A DNA stretch of 64,000 nucleotides from Clostridia bacterium. Lineage in GTDB: Bacteria > Bacillota > DSM-12270 > Thermacetogeniales > Thermacetogeniaceae. Below the pieces are notes generated by a model. It was not told where the DNA came from and did not search any database. It was given only the letters and a program-made list of their open reading frames with translations. Position 1 is the stretch's first letter. Each line of letters starts with the position of its first letter. A program made the translations under genes and the position numbers. The DNA is taken from the NCBI GenBank assembly GCA_902812435.1, contig CADDZA010000001.1, positions 1 through 64,000 of the forward strand. Reading direction: 5' to 3'. Below are positions 6,382-16,165 of the stretch, in pieces.

Positions 6382-8337
6382 TCAATGCTCCTCCCAAATC
6401 CTGACAAAAGGAACGACAACTTCTTCCAAAGATATTCCGCCGTGGCTTACGATTTCTTCACCCTCTGAGACAAAGGCCGACCGGCCCCTGGCCAGCAGCA
6501 CGGAGTAACCCTCGGGTAAACCAAAACCAGGCCAGCAGATAACATTGTCTATTTCTTCTATCATCTGCTGTCGAAAAACGTCGCAATGATAAATTCTGGC
6601 CCGCTCACCGCGGGTTTCAGCCAGGACTCCGTCCGGCAAACGGCCCCTTCCTCTGGCTGCGATATTGCCGTGATCCGAAGTCAGATAAACGGCAAACTTG
6701 TTCTTCAGGAGATAATCAATCAGCTGCACCAGGTAACCCTGTTCAGCCCACAACCTGACTTGTTGGTGCATACCGGCTGTCCCCAGCTCCATGCCGTGCA
6801 TGATTCTGTCCACTTTATCTATAACCAGACCCACGATCTCGAACTGTGATCCTAAAAATTCATCAATTTCACTTACCAACTCGTCATCTAAACCTTTATT
6901 GTAGTAGATATTTTCCCTCCTGACCCTGCTGTCTTCCCAGAATTTATGCCAGTGCTGTCCTTCTTTCAAGGTTGTCGTCAGAGTGTCCTTGAAATACAGG
7001 GGCGGCTCTGCAGCGAACAGCGCCTGCCGTGAGATAGAAGTTAACGTCGGTACCCAGGCAAAGACCTGGTTTTCCTCGAGTCGCCACGCCGGGCACCTGT
7101 CTCTCAGGAAATTGCGGATAACCAGCCATTGATCCAACGCCAGGCCGTCAATGACGATCAGGGCGATCTTTTTTGCTCCCTCTTTGAGGCGCAGATGGGC
7201 GAGATAGCGGGGGATGTGGTGCACCATCACCGGTCTGGAAGTATAGGGGAGGTTGGCCAGGGAGCCGTAGCGCACGAGCATCCAGCTCGCAAAGCGCTCT
7301 TCCAATTGATCGTGCAATTCCTCAATTTGCGGTTTGCTTTTAGTTTTTATGTCCTGATTCAGTTCACCGCTAAGCACAATCAATTCCGCCCACAGAACGG
7401 CCAGGCGCTGCCAATCCCTGTGGGACGCTGTTTCTCCAGTCAAATCTTGTTGTATCTTCTCCAGCAGCCACTTGATCCTGCGCCTTTCCTCAGCCTGCTT
7501 ATCGAAGAGTACACCTGCCAGGACCCAGGCGGGCATACCTTCCGTACTCGCAACCGGAACAGGCCTTAAACTGCCTTCCAAGAACAGGTTGTCGATGTAC
7601 ACCCGTATGTCATAATGGTCAAAGGGGACCTCGGTGAAATTCTCTCCTCTGGCCGTGCTTTCCAGGAAGCGACGCCATTTTTCTTGCAGGAAAGCAAAAA
7701 AGGCTTCCCTGCTGGGGATGATGTCTTCCAGCGGCCAGTTCTTAAAAACGCTCTTTTCTCTTAAACAATGGATAAGGTATTCGTCTAAAACCCTTGGCAC
7801 TGTCACAAAGCTGCAATGCCGCGAAAGCAGCATCTTCATCAGTTCAACCGGTGAATTGATCAGGTCGGGTATTATGCCAAAAACGCGTTTTAAGATATAA
7901 TCCTTGGTCGCCCTCTCTCCCAGCGCAGGACCATTGTAATCCTGGTACGCCCTGTAAAGCTTATCCAGATCCGACTTCTCCACAGCCGCAACTACCGGAT
8001 AGCTGAGTTTGGGAAAGATACCGGCCAGGCTGAAGAAAAGCTTATGACCCCTCTGCCATACATCGAAGGGGAGGCGGCGCAGTTCCTGCGGGCCGCCCTG
8101 TACCACCACTACCAAATGTGCCGCTTCGCCCCGATCCCACCTGGAGCGATACTTTGCTTCATACGCATAACGAAAGGTGATAGGATCACTAAAAACAAGG
8201 ATATCAAACCCCATTTCCCCTAAGGTCGAGAGAACATCTTCTTCCAAGAGCAAGCCGTCGGGGTCAGCCGCTAAAGTAAGCCTTGATACGCCTGGCTGTA
8301 AGTTCTGAAGGATGCGGTGGCGCCAGTTCATGGTCAT
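6382..8337 (-). CDS. pglZ: BREX phosphatase-superfamily protein PglZ
   Basis: A 651-residue protein. The alkaline-phosphatase-like core is visible in the second half: KKIALIVIDGLALDQWLVI (first metal-binding Asp in the I-D-G-L-A-x-D-Q-W form typical of PglZ), a central EFLGSQFEIVGLVIDKVD region, and VYLTSDHGNIAARG (the D-H-G metal site). The N-terminal half is helical, as in other PglZ proteins. PglZ is the one component found in all BREX systems; its enzymatic role in defence is not settled. It overlaps brxHII by 4 bp and is followed 2 bp later by brxA. The length is close to normal and the frame is intact. Confidence 0.95.
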   Translation of the reverse strand: MTMNWRHRILQNLQPGVSRLTLAADPDGLLLEEDVLSTLGEMGFDILVFSDPITFRYAYEAKYRSRWDRGEAAHLVVVVQGGPQELRRLPFDVWQRGHKLFFSLAGIFPKLSYPVVAAVEKSDLDKLYRAYQDYNGPALGERATKDYILKRVFGIIPDLINSPVELMKMLLSRHCSFVTVPRVLDEYLIHCLREKSVFKNWPLEDIIPSREAFFAFLQEKWRRFLESTARGENFTEVPFDHYDIRVYIDNLFLEGSLRPVPVASTEGMPAWVLAGVLFDKQAEERRRIKWLLEKIQQDLTGETASHRDWQRLAVLWAELIVLSGELNQDIKTKSKPQIEELHDQLEERFASWMLVRYGSLANLPYTSRPVMVHHIPRYLAHLRLKEGAKKIALIVIDGLALDQWLVIRNFLRDRCPAWRLEENQVFAWVPTLTSISRQALFAAEPPLYFKDTLTTTLKEGQHWHKFWEDSRVRRENIYYNKGLDDELVSEIDEFLGSQFEIVGLVIDKVDRIMHGMELGTAGMHQQVRLWAEQGYLVQLIDYLLKNKFAVYLTSDHGNIAARGRGRLPDGVLAETRGERARIYHCDVFRQQMIEEIDNVICWPGFGLPEGYSVLLARGRSAFVSEGEEIVSHGGISLEEVVVPFVRIWEEH

Positions 8338-11174
8338 GCACCTTCTATGTACATAATGATAATTGCGCTAAGTTCCGGCAAGATTTTTTCCTTCTGCTGC
8401 AAACGCAGGGCCCATTCTTTCTCTTCGCGTTCCAGTTCGGCCAGGCGGTGCTGGCGCACGGCGGTGAGACCTATCCTCGTAATGGCCTGCCGGCGAATTT
8501 GGAACGCATATTGGCCTTTTTCCCGCTCTTTCTGCAGGTGCTCTTCATACTGGTTCTTGAGTTCCAGGAAAAGATTATGCCCGTATCGTACAGCCTGTTT
8601 CTGGAGCTTCTCAAAGATTTCCTCGGATTTTTCGCCTGTAATATAGCCCTGGATTTCGAGGGAGGTTTCTTCCTGTAATAACAAATCCCATATCCTGCGG
8701 GCGGTGGGCATGAGTATTTTACCGTCTTTTTCCTGCTCGAACAAGGGTAGAACCCGAACCTCACGCATGTTTTCCGCCATAAGAGATATCCGCCATAAAG
8801 ACCAGTAGCCGCTTATCTCCTGCGGTAGTCCTTTGAGCCTGACCTTCGCAACGGACTGACCCGCCACGGCCAGGGGCAGGCGGGAGACCAGCCCGCGAAC
8901 TCTCGGTTCTTCCAGGCTGAGATAAGACATTGAGTGCTTATCAGCTTCCTGCCGGGAGAAAGCCACGTCTTTCATAGTGAAGCCATCGGGCCAGGTCAAA
9001 TCATAACCTTCCAATTTGGGCTTCACTACGCCGCCTTCGCTTACCAAAAAGTTAACGGTCATGCGCTCTACCCAGTACGGCAGCGGATGGCCGGAAATCT
9101 TCTCCACCAGCCGGGAATCGAGCTGTTCCTCTTCTCCCAAAAGCCGGTTGGCCATAGTTACTTCCTGGATGCGCTGCCTAAGTTCAGCCTCCAGCCGCTC
9201 AATACGGGACTCAACTTCTTCCGGCCTGAGGATAGCCTCTTTATACAAATCCTCGAAATCAGACGCTATCTCGGCCGAGTCGAGAACATCGCTCATCTTG
9301 TCAACGCCGAAATCCGCCAGGATTGCGGCCAGTTTTTCCTGGAGGACTTCCTGCACCCGGTATTCAATAGTGTCCTGCAGGACGAAGTTGAGTGCCCAGA
9401 CAACGTGTTCCTGGCCGATGCGGTCCACCCGGCCGATGCGCTGCTCCAGGCGCATGGGGTTCCACGGCAGGTCGTAGTTGATGACCACGTGGCAAAACTG
9501 CAGATTCAAACCCTCGCCGCCGGCATCGGTGGATACAAGCACCCTGGCGGGACCGGCAAATTCCTGCTGGACTTTTCGCCTTTCTTCCAGCCCCATGGAC
9601 CCGTTTAGACAAACGACACTAAAACCCCTGTTTTCCAGAAACTCCTTGAGCATCTCCTGGGTCGGAATGAACTCTGTAAAGATGAGAAACTTGAGCTCGG
9701 GGTCGTTCTCTTCGGCCTGCAGCCGGTACATCCACTCCAGCAAGGCCTCGGCCCGCGCGTCGGGCTGGGACTCGCACTGACGTGCCAGGGATAAAAGACG
9801 CTTGACCTCTTCCCGTTCACTGGCAAAGGCGACTAAACGGTACTTCAGAATTTGCTCGAGCTGCTCCTGCCCGTCAAGGTCCCACCAGTCTTCTTCCAGC
9901 TCTATTTCACCGTTAATTTGAAATGGAGCTTCCTGTTCAATCACTTCCAGTCTCCGTTCCAAGGCGGTCCGGATTGCCCTGGTGCTGCTGGCTACCAGGC
10001 GCTGCATGAGAACCATCAAAAAGCCGATGTAGTTTCGCTTTTCTTTCAGCGCCCGGTTGTATCCTTCCCGCACATATTCCGTCACCGCCTCGTATAGTTC
10101 CCGCTGCATCTGATGCCGGGACTGCCATACCACGGGCACCAGCTGGGTTCGGCGCGGTTTGAATAACGGCTGACCTTTCTCATCAATGGCCCGGCGTTTT
10201 TCGGTGCGGATTACGTACGGGGCCACTCTCTCCCGCTTTATGGACTCGACGCCAGGAAAAGCCTCCTTATCAAGGAGGGCCATAAGCCGGTGGAAGGAAT
10301 CAGTTTTTCCCTGGTGGGGTGTCGCCGTGAGAAGGAGAAGATATGGTGCAGCTTCAGCCAGCCCCTGACCGAGGCGGTATCTGGCCACGGTATCCGTGCT
10401 GCCGGCAATTCGGTGGGCTTCATCGACAATAATCAAATCCCAACCCGCAGCAAGAAGGTTTTCGAAGCGTTCCCGGTTATAGCGGCTTACCTGCTCTCTG
10501 CTCCATCCCCGGCGCGATTCCAAAGGCTTTATGGCATCCATAGGAACGACTACCTGGTCAAACCGCTGCCAGACGTTGGCATCCCATTCAAAGTACGACA
10601 GAGCTGTGATCTCGGCGGGCATCAGCAGGTGAAAGCGTTCCCGAAAGCGGTTTTCCATTTCCTGCACCCACTGCATCACCAGGCCCTTCGGTGCCACCAC
10701 CAGCGTGCGTCTGACGAGCCCCCTGAGCTTCAGCTCGCGCATGATTAAACCGGTTTCTATTGTTTTGCCGAGGCCGACCTCGTCAGCCAGAAGATACCGG
10801 ACCCTGCTCTTGGAAACAGCCCGGGAAAGGGCGTAGAGCTGGTGGGGCAAAGGAGTAACGCTGCCTTCGAGAGGCGCCAGCAGGACATCCGGCCGGGCCA
10901 GGCTTTCAGCGATTCGGGCCGCAGCGACGGTGTAAATCAGCCTCTCCCGGCTGGATATGTCTGCCTGTGTTATCGAGGATAACTCGTTTTCCTGAAGGCG
11001 GATAACCGAATCCCGGCCCGGCACCCAGACGCGGTAGACGTTCTTTCCCCACAGGTCCAGGGCTTCAATAACCTTCACCGGTTCACGGTACTCCCGGCTC
11101 CAGGCCCAGTCACCGGGCCGCCATCTACCATCCCGCCTCAAAACCGACACCTCACCGGCCAATAAATCATTCAT
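8334..11174 (-). CDS. brxHII: BREX type 3 SNF2-family helicase BrxHII
   Basis: A 946-residue SF2/SNF2 helicase. Motifs in order: LPHQLYALSRAV (Q-like), LLADEVGLGKTIETGLI (Walker A), TLVVAPKGLVMQWVQE, LIIVDEAHRI (DEAH box), LLLLTATPHQGK, then the second RecA domain with LIFTEFIPTQEML, VLVSTDAGGEGLNLQF and NPMRLEQRIGRVDRIGQ (motif VI). A helical C-terminal part of about 300 residues follows. In BREX type 3 this helicase replaces the Lon-like or other accessory genes of other types. It starts at ATG 11174 within the end of pglXI (8-bp overlap), so translation is coupled. Intact. Confidence 0.95.
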   Translation of the reverse strand: MNDLLAGEVSVLRRDGRWRPGDWAWSREYREPVKVIEALDLWGKNVYRVWVPGRDSVIRLQENELSSITQADISSRERLIYTVAAARIAESLARPDVLLAPLEGSVTPLPHQLYALSRAVSKSRVRYLLADEVGLGKTIETGLIMRELKLRGLVRRTLVVAPKGLVMQWVQEMENRFRERFHLLMPAEITALSYFEWDANVWQRFDQVVVPMDAIKPLESRRGWSREQVSRYNRERFENLLAAGWDLIIVDEAHRIAGSTDTVARYRLGQGLAEAAPYLLLLTATPHQGKTDSFHRLMALLDKEAFPGVESIKRERVAPYVIRTEKRRAIDEKGQPLFKPRRTQLVPVVWQSRHQMQRELYEAVTEYVREGYNRALKEKRNYIGFLMVLMQRLVASSTRAIRTALERRLEVIEQEAPFQINGEIELEEDWWDLDGQEQLEQILKYRLVAFASEREEVKRLLSLARQCESQPDARAEALLEWMYRLQAEENDPELKFLIFTEFIPTQEMLKEFLENRGFSVVCLNGSMGLEERRKVQQEFAGPARVLVSTDAGGEGLNLQFCHVVINYDLPWNPMRLEQRIGRVDRIGQEHVVWALNFVLQDTIEYRVQEVLQEKLAAILADFGVDKMSDVLDSAEIASDFEDLYKEAILRPEEVESRIERLEAELRQRIQEVTMANRLLGEEEQLDSRLVEKISGHPLPYWVERMTVNFLVSEGGVVKPKLEGYDLTWPDGFTMKDVAFSRQEADKHSMSYLSLEEPRVRGLVSRLPLAVAGQSVAKVRLKGLPQEISGYWSLWRISLMAENMREVRVLPLFEQEKDGKILMPTARRIWDLLLQEETSLEIQGYITGEKSEEIFEKLQKQAVRYGHNLFLELKNQYEEHLQKEREKGQYAFQIRRQAITRIGLTAVRQHRLAELEREEKEWALRLQQKEKILPELSAIIIMYIEGA

Positions 11175-13851
11175 CCAGCCGCATCAGGGCGTTGTCATAG
11201 TACATCAGGAGCGTGGTATCTTCCTGGAGGACGGTATCCGGTATGCGCCTGGCCACCTCCACGATGGTTTTATAATCCTTGGCAGCCCAGCAGGCCTTGA
11301 ATCCTGCCCTGAGCGCCTCGGTGCGGAACATTTTGAGTCTGCCTCTACCTTCCTTATATTCCTCGAACTCTTTGAGGAGGGCCTTCTCGCGCATCTTCTC
11401 CAAGTCAGACTGCCTGCCGGGGTCGGGGACGTACCAGCGGCCCTGATCGTCTTTAAGGAAGTTCTGCTCTAAAAGCTCTGCCAGCTCCGGCAGCTTTTCG
11501 TGCGGCGCTTTGTGCAGTTCTCGCAGGAATTTGGGGTAGATCTCCTGGTAGGTCTGCGGATTCTTTGAGAGTTCACTGCGCAGCCACTGGATGGAAGACT
11601 TTTCATCGGTCACAAACAGGGATAATTGCTCAATTTCCTGGACCGTAAAGCGCTTTTTATCATACTCCACCACCTGGTCGGGGAGGAAGTACATGCCATC
11701 TCTCTCCGGGAAGCGCTGTTTTAAGCCGGCGTAAAACTCCGCCGCTCCCATAGGCACGGCAACTCCTCGCTGGACGTGGAAGGCTACCATCCGGTCATAG
11801 AGAAGGTAATTTTGCCGCTCCGCAATTATCTCCGCTTTGCCGTTTTTCTCCACAAAGACCGGCAGCTGTCTTAAGTGGGTGCGGACAAAATCCCAGACCC
11901 CTTCTTCGGTCCCCGCCTCGAGGTGAAAGCGCTTTTCCAGGCCGCCGTTGGGCTTGTAGGCGGAGATTATTAAGTCCTGCTTTACTGCGGTCGTGTAACC
12001 AATTTTTGCCTGGTTAAAGGTTCCCTGCTTTTTATCGAGAGTCCGAACATCGGCAATAACAAAGCCCGCCCGCATAATGGCCTCCTGGATGGCGTTCCAG
12101 ATCCGGTTCTGCGAGTTGTGAAACGCCACCGTCATCCACCGGCCGGGCTTTAAGACCCGGTAGTACTCGGCAAAGCACTTTTCCATAAGCTCCTGGTATT
12201 CCCGCGGGCCTTTGCCCTGGGCTTTGTTTTCAACGGCTTCGGGCTTATTATTGGTAAAAACCCTGAGCCAGGCTTCCCAGAGGAAGTTGAGTTCGGAATA
12301 CATGAGGTTGCCGCCGAAGGGTGGGTCGGTGAAGATGTAGTCTATTGATTTATCTTCTATTGAAATATTAGCGCTAGAACCACATGAAACTATGTTATTA
12401 TTTGGATAAAATTGAACTATTCTTACCCTTATAATGCTCATAGACTTTCCATTAAGCCATTGATAAACATTCCATTCACGACATAGCGAACCAATATATA
12501 ACGTCCCAGATAATATCATATTGGGAAATGTAGTTTTAGGCCTAAACCTTTGTAATTTAGTTAAACCAAGAAGTCCGCCGGTCATGATGGTGAAGAGAAG
12601 TAACTTTTCTGGTATTCTTAAAGGCGAACCCATTACTTTCGAATAAAAAGCCGCCAGCACCCACAAATTCCGCCTGGTGTAAAAATGGTGAACATGGGTA
12701 ATCCCAAAATGGTACCCCGCCCGCCACGTGTCACCCCATTGCTCTCCTCTAAACATCATCGCATCAGTAGGATACCAGTACGGTATCTTGCTCTCTTCAA
12801 TCTTCCGGATCAGCTCGAGGTCGTACTCATCGGGCACTTTCTCAAACCTTTGTTTCCCCACAGAATAGTTGATCAGCACCGGCACCTGGCGGGCGCGGGT
12901 GATAAACTCCCCGATGTCCCGGTCGTACACCCTTTCCGTGGCCCTCTCCAGGGTCCGCTTAGTGAGATCTGCCCCGCAGTGGGGGCAGGGAAACTCGTCC
13001 CGGACTCTACCTTCTTCTTTATCTACAGCCACCTCCCAGAAGATAAGCTCTCCGGAACAACTGGAGCAGATAAACACATCGGACCAGACGGTGTAGTTGA
13101 TTTTCCCCATAACAGGATTGCCCTTCGCGTCTTTCTGCACCCTCCCATCCACCACATGCTGCGTTTCGTACATCCAGCCGCATTCTTTTTCCAATTCGTC
13201 CAAAATCCGCCGGGCTTCCCGCTCGAAGGCCCGGACATCTACCGGCGTGTTGTAGTTGTAGGCAATGAAGGTGGCGGCAGGGGAGAGGTCGATTAAGATA
13301 GCCTTGCGTGTTCCAAGCTTAGAAAAAGGCCGGCCTTTTTCATCGAGGATGGTCCCGTCATCCAGTACGCGGTAGCCTAAGGATTCTACGGCCTTGCGGT
13401 CCCCGCATAAACTCGCCGCCACGCCGGTCATGCCCGTGCCGCAGAAACCGTCAAAGACGATGTCTCCCGGCTCGGTGTAGTGGAGGATATAGCGCATGAT
13501 CGCCCTGTGCGGCACCTTGGTGTGGTAGGAATGGGCGTTGTAAATGGGATCGTTCTTGCCCTCCGAGACATCCGCCGCAAACGGCTGCCTGCGGTAATCG
13601 TCGTTATCCGGATCGTAGGGTTTTCCGTGCTCTTTAATAAAATCCCCTATGAACGGGTTCGGGCAGGCCGTGTAATAGGGCGGGTCGGAAAGGTTGATGA
13701 TGTCCTCATCTTTGGCAATGGGAAATCCCTCGATCTGCCTCACCCGGTCCAGGTGTTCTTTGGTAAGTTTGAACCGTTTGGTTTCTTGTGTATTTCTTTC
13801 CTCTCGTATTGCTTCTAGAGCATCCAAATAAACCTGGTATTCCTTAGCCAT
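11167..13851 (-). CDS. pglXI: BREX type 3 adenine-specific DNA methyltransferase PglXI (DUF1156-like)
   Basis: An 894-residue N6-adenine methyltransferase. The N-terminus carries an NLSDPPYYTACPNPF element; motif I is GDIVFDGFCGTGMTGVA; two CxxC pairs in CSSCSGEL and FPCPHCGADL form a zinc ribbon near residues 270-310; motif IV is DYIFTDPPFGGNLMYSEL. In BREX it marks host DNA, so that the system can tell self from phage. Start ATG 13851 with a GTAGGAGTGG site. The region 12340-12600, coding for the residues before motif IV, is clearly richer in A+T than the rest of the gene, which suggests a replaced segment. The preceding cas gene ends 67 bp upstream, one of the seams of the CRISPR insertion. 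Confidence 0.93.
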   Translation of the reverse strand: MAKEYQVYLDALEAIREERNTQETKRFKLTKEHLDRVRQIEGFPIAKDEDIINLSDPPYYTACPNPFIGDFIKEHGKPYDPDNDDYRRQPFAADVSEGKNDPIYNAHSYHTKVPHRAIMRYILHYTEPGDIVFDGFCGTGMTGVAASLCGDRKAVESLGYRVLDDGTILDEKGRPFSKLGTRKAILIDLSPAATFIAYNYNTPVDVRAFEREARRILDELEKECGWMYETQHVVDGRVQKDAKGNPVMGKINYTVWSDVFICSSCSGELIFWEVAVDKEEGRVRDEFPCPHCGADLTKRTLERATERVYDRDIGEFITRARQVPVLINYSVGKQRFEKVPDEYDLELIRKIEESKIPYWYPTDAMMFRGEQWGDTWRAGYHFGITHVHHFYTRRNLWVLAAFYSKVMGSPLRIPEKLLLFTIMTGGLLGLTKLQRFRPKTTFPNMILSGTLYIGSLCREWNVYQWLNGKSMSIIRVRIVQFYPNNNIVSCGSSANISIEDKSIDYIFTDPPFGGNLMYSELNFLWEAWLRVFTNNKPEAVENKAQGKGPREYQELMEKCFAEYYRVLKPGRWMTVAFHNSQNRIWNAIQEAIMRAGFVIADVRTLDKKQGTFNQAKIGYTTAVKQDLIISAYKPNGGLEKRFHLEAGTEEGVWDFVRTHLRQLPVFVEKNGKAEIIAERQNYLLYDRMVAFHVQRGVAVPMGAAEFYAGLKQRFPERDGMYFLPDQVVEYDKKRFTVQEIEQLSLFVTDEKSSIQWLRSELSKNPQTYQEIYPKFLRELHKAPHEKLPELAELLEQNFLKDDQGRWYVPDPGRQSDLEKMREKALLKEFEEYKEGRGRLKMFRTEALRAGFKACWAAKDYKTIVEVARRIPDTVLQEDTTLLMYYDNALMRLDE

Positions 13852-13918
13852 AAGTCGCCACTCCTACCGCAATATTTATTAAAACTAGCCCCAGGCGTCT
13901 ACTATACAAGGATTGACA

Positions 13919-16165
13919 TTACCCTTTTTCTCCATTTTTCTTGATCAACGGCAAACCGTGATCAACCTCTGTTGCCAAACCAAGGACCATTGGTGCAGGA
14001 AGTTCGCCGCTATGGCGTTTTTCAATGCGCCGCTTATTCCCCATAAACCACTCGTACTGTGGATGATTGGGGTCTAACCTCTCTGTAGTGCGGGGATAAT
14101 GAATGGGCAAATCTGATAACGTTTTGAGCAAGGCCCGCAATTCGGCCAACAGGTTGTCAAACTTCTCACCGTAGCAAGTACGCATCTCTTCGAGAAAACC
14201 CTGCTTAAGTTGTGCTCCGTTCACGGATTGCCAGCCGGAATCCGGCTCAATGAATTTTAGGCGCTTTTCCCAATCTATGATTTCGACCTTGTTCACAGTA
14301 ACCTTGACTGAACCAAAACCCAGCGGTTTGGCGTAACCCAGCCGGTGAAACATACCTTCTTCCAGTTCCAGGGCATAGAGCAGCGCGCCCAACTCCAGCC
14401 GGTGCAGGTTCTCAAAGTCTACAGTAAAGGTGAACGTGGCCCCTGGCTTTAGCGCCCCCCGTACCGTGCGGTTCTGATCGCTTTTCTCTTCACTACGGTA
14501 TTCTTCAGATTTCACTTCACCATTATGGCGGTAAAATTTGCGTCCCCGCAGCCTTGCATTGTCGGTATTGTACGTTATCGTAGGGTCAGGTTGCCCCGCT
14601 GCGTTTAGCAAATAGAACGATGTGGTAGTTGGCTTAGGAGTGGAAAGGATAGCTAGGGTGATTTCGTTTTCGGTTTCATAATCCCCTGCAATTTTGCCGT
14701 GAGAAAAGCGCACCCGTCCGGCGTATGCGGTCCGCTCATCAGTGCCGGCTTCTCCTGCATTCTCGTGTACCCAGCCGAAAACCCGGCAGGCAGGGCAGAG
14801 ATTGTTGTAGTCCTTACAACGGTGAAAGTGTTCCGGCAGGAATTTTTGACGAGGATATTTATATCTGATACGGGGCATGCACACCGGGCGCAACATTTTT
14901 ATTGTCATAGGTCTATCATTCTTCTCGCACTGGGCATACACCAGGTCGCCTGCTCGTAATTCACGCCCTTCTTCTACGAAGGTGCTGGGTTGAGGTACAT
15001 CATCTGTACTGTTGGGCCACCGCCGATTTCCAAGGCTTTCCACAGTCCTCTGATGACGTTTCCAGTATTCGCTCAAGTGATGGTTGTACTCCTTGACAAC
15101 GTCAGCACTGCATCTGCACAGATAGGAACTGGGAATTTGTTCTACCTGTGGTGGGTCAGACTGCCGGTCATCCCAACGGAAGAAAAGCCTTTCATCGTGC
15201 TTATTTTCAATGTTTGGCCCGGTCAAATGCAGCCAGCCGAAAACCTTGACGTGCTGCTCATCCTCGGTAAGCGATTTGTGTTCACGTACAGGTACAACTT
15301 TGGTGGCCTGAAAGGAGCGGAAAGGGTTGCTTCGATGCGGCATTGGCTTTTTTGTAACCAATGCTGCTACACGCATACCATCGTAAGCGCCTTCCGGCAA
15401 TTTGCTCTGGGATGGATCAAATACTTGGTCCGTCTTCTGATCCAGAACCTTAGGAGGATAAGCCTTGCACATAATGCCGGCTCGAACTACGTCGGGAGAT
15501 CCTGAAATGTCGGTCGGAGCATTAATCGTACAATCCAGAAGTTCCAAGAGCGCCCCTTTTTCATTGAGTTCCACAACGCGGGTCGGTATCATGTCTTTCG
15601 GCGCACGAGACATACGATGTTCAAGGGGATAAGGCTCGTCTTTCTGAAACACTACAAAGCACGAATTCGTCACAGCTTCAAACACGGAGCGAATCATCCC
15701 GCGCAGGCTGCTGGCCGGCAGCGTCGGTTGGCCTTCGTATTGGAAGAAGCGGTAGGTCATGTGGCCGTTCTCTTCCTTCACAGCGTGCGAATCGGAGATA
15801 AACAGTGGTGTGACCGCTTCCACTTTGCACTCGATTCGTCCAGTCAGACCCACGTAGCGGTCATGGGGCGGCGGCGGGCAGTTGCCCAGAACGTGGTTGT
15901 CCCGACGCCGATCCTCCAGGTACCGCACAAAGTTGTAAGGGTTGTGGAAGTGATATTCGCTTGAGATATCTTTTATAATCTTTAAGTTACGTGCGCGCGG
16001 GCCTTTTCCTCCTTGCTCAACGTCGAATTCGACCCGTAGACCTTCGTAAGGAGCGGCTCCTTTCAGCCACGTGAAACGGAAGAATACATCCTTCCCACCC
16101 CCGTCAGGTTGAATAAAGCCGAACTGTTTTTCCGGGAGCAGTCTTTTAATCGTTCCTTTCGCCAT
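13919..16165 (-). CDS. Type III-D RAMP (TIGR03986 / Cas7-insertion type) with N-terminal cold-shock domain
   Basis: Start ATG 16165 has GGAGG six bases upstream; a longer reading to 16207 lacks this. The product has 748 residues. Residues 1-63 form a cold-shock domain: GTIKRLLPEKQFGFIQP (RNP1-like), then KDVFFRF (RNP2-like). Next comes the TIGR03986 signature HNPYNFVRY near 74 and a Cas7-type fold: a G-R-I-E-C-K-V first strand, LPASSLRGMIRSVFEA near 149-164, a long insertion, a zinc-type CPACRVFGW, and a glycine-rich loop LGYAKPLGFGSVKV. In the Synechocystis III-Dv complex the equivalent subunit is the Cas7 with insertion, which binds the crRNA and target at the far end. The cold-shock domain would add single-strand RNA binding. 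Last gene of the CRISPR cassette; overlaps csx19 by 20 bp. Confidence 0.88.
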   Translation of the reverse strand: MAKGTIKRLLPEKQFGFIQPDGGGKDVFFRFTWLKGAAPYEGLRVEFDVEQGGKGPRARNLKIIKDISSEYHFHNPYNFVRYLEDRRRDNHVLGNCPPPPHDRYVGLTGRIECKVEAVTPLFISDSHAVKEENGHMTYRFFQYEGQPTLPASSLRGMIRSVFEAVTNSCFVVFQKDEPYPLEHRMSRAPKDMIPTRVVELNEKGALLELLDCTINAPTDISGSPDVVRAGIMCKAYPPKVLDQKTDQVFDPSQSKLPEGAYDGMRVAALVTKKPMPHRSNPFRSFQATKVVPVREHKSLTEDEQHVKVFGWLHLTGPNIENKHDERLFFRWDDRQSDPPQVEQIPSSYLCRCSADVVKEYNHHLSEYWKRHQRTVESLGNRRWPNSTDDVPQPSTFVEEGRELRAGDLVYAQCEKNDRPMTIKMLRPVCMPRIRYKYPRQKFLPEHFHRCKDYNNLCPACRVFGWVHENAGEAGTDERTAYAGRVRFSHGKIAGDYETENEITLAILSTPKPTTTSFYLLNAAGQPDPTITYNTDNARLRGRKFYRHNGEVKSEEYRSEEKSDQNRTVRGALKPGATFTFTVDFENLHRLELGALLYALELEEGMFHRLGYAKPLGFGSVKVTVNKVEIIDWEKRLKFIEPDSGWQSVNGAQLKQGFLEEMRTCYGEKFDNLLAELRALLKTLSDLPIHYPRTTERLDPNHPQYEWFMGNKRRIEKRHSGELPAPMVLGLATEVDHGLPLIKKNGEKG

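Noticed and set aside
8934-9608. 224-codon frame antisense to brxHII
   Set aside because: Shadow frame; the helicase on the other strand has all motifs.
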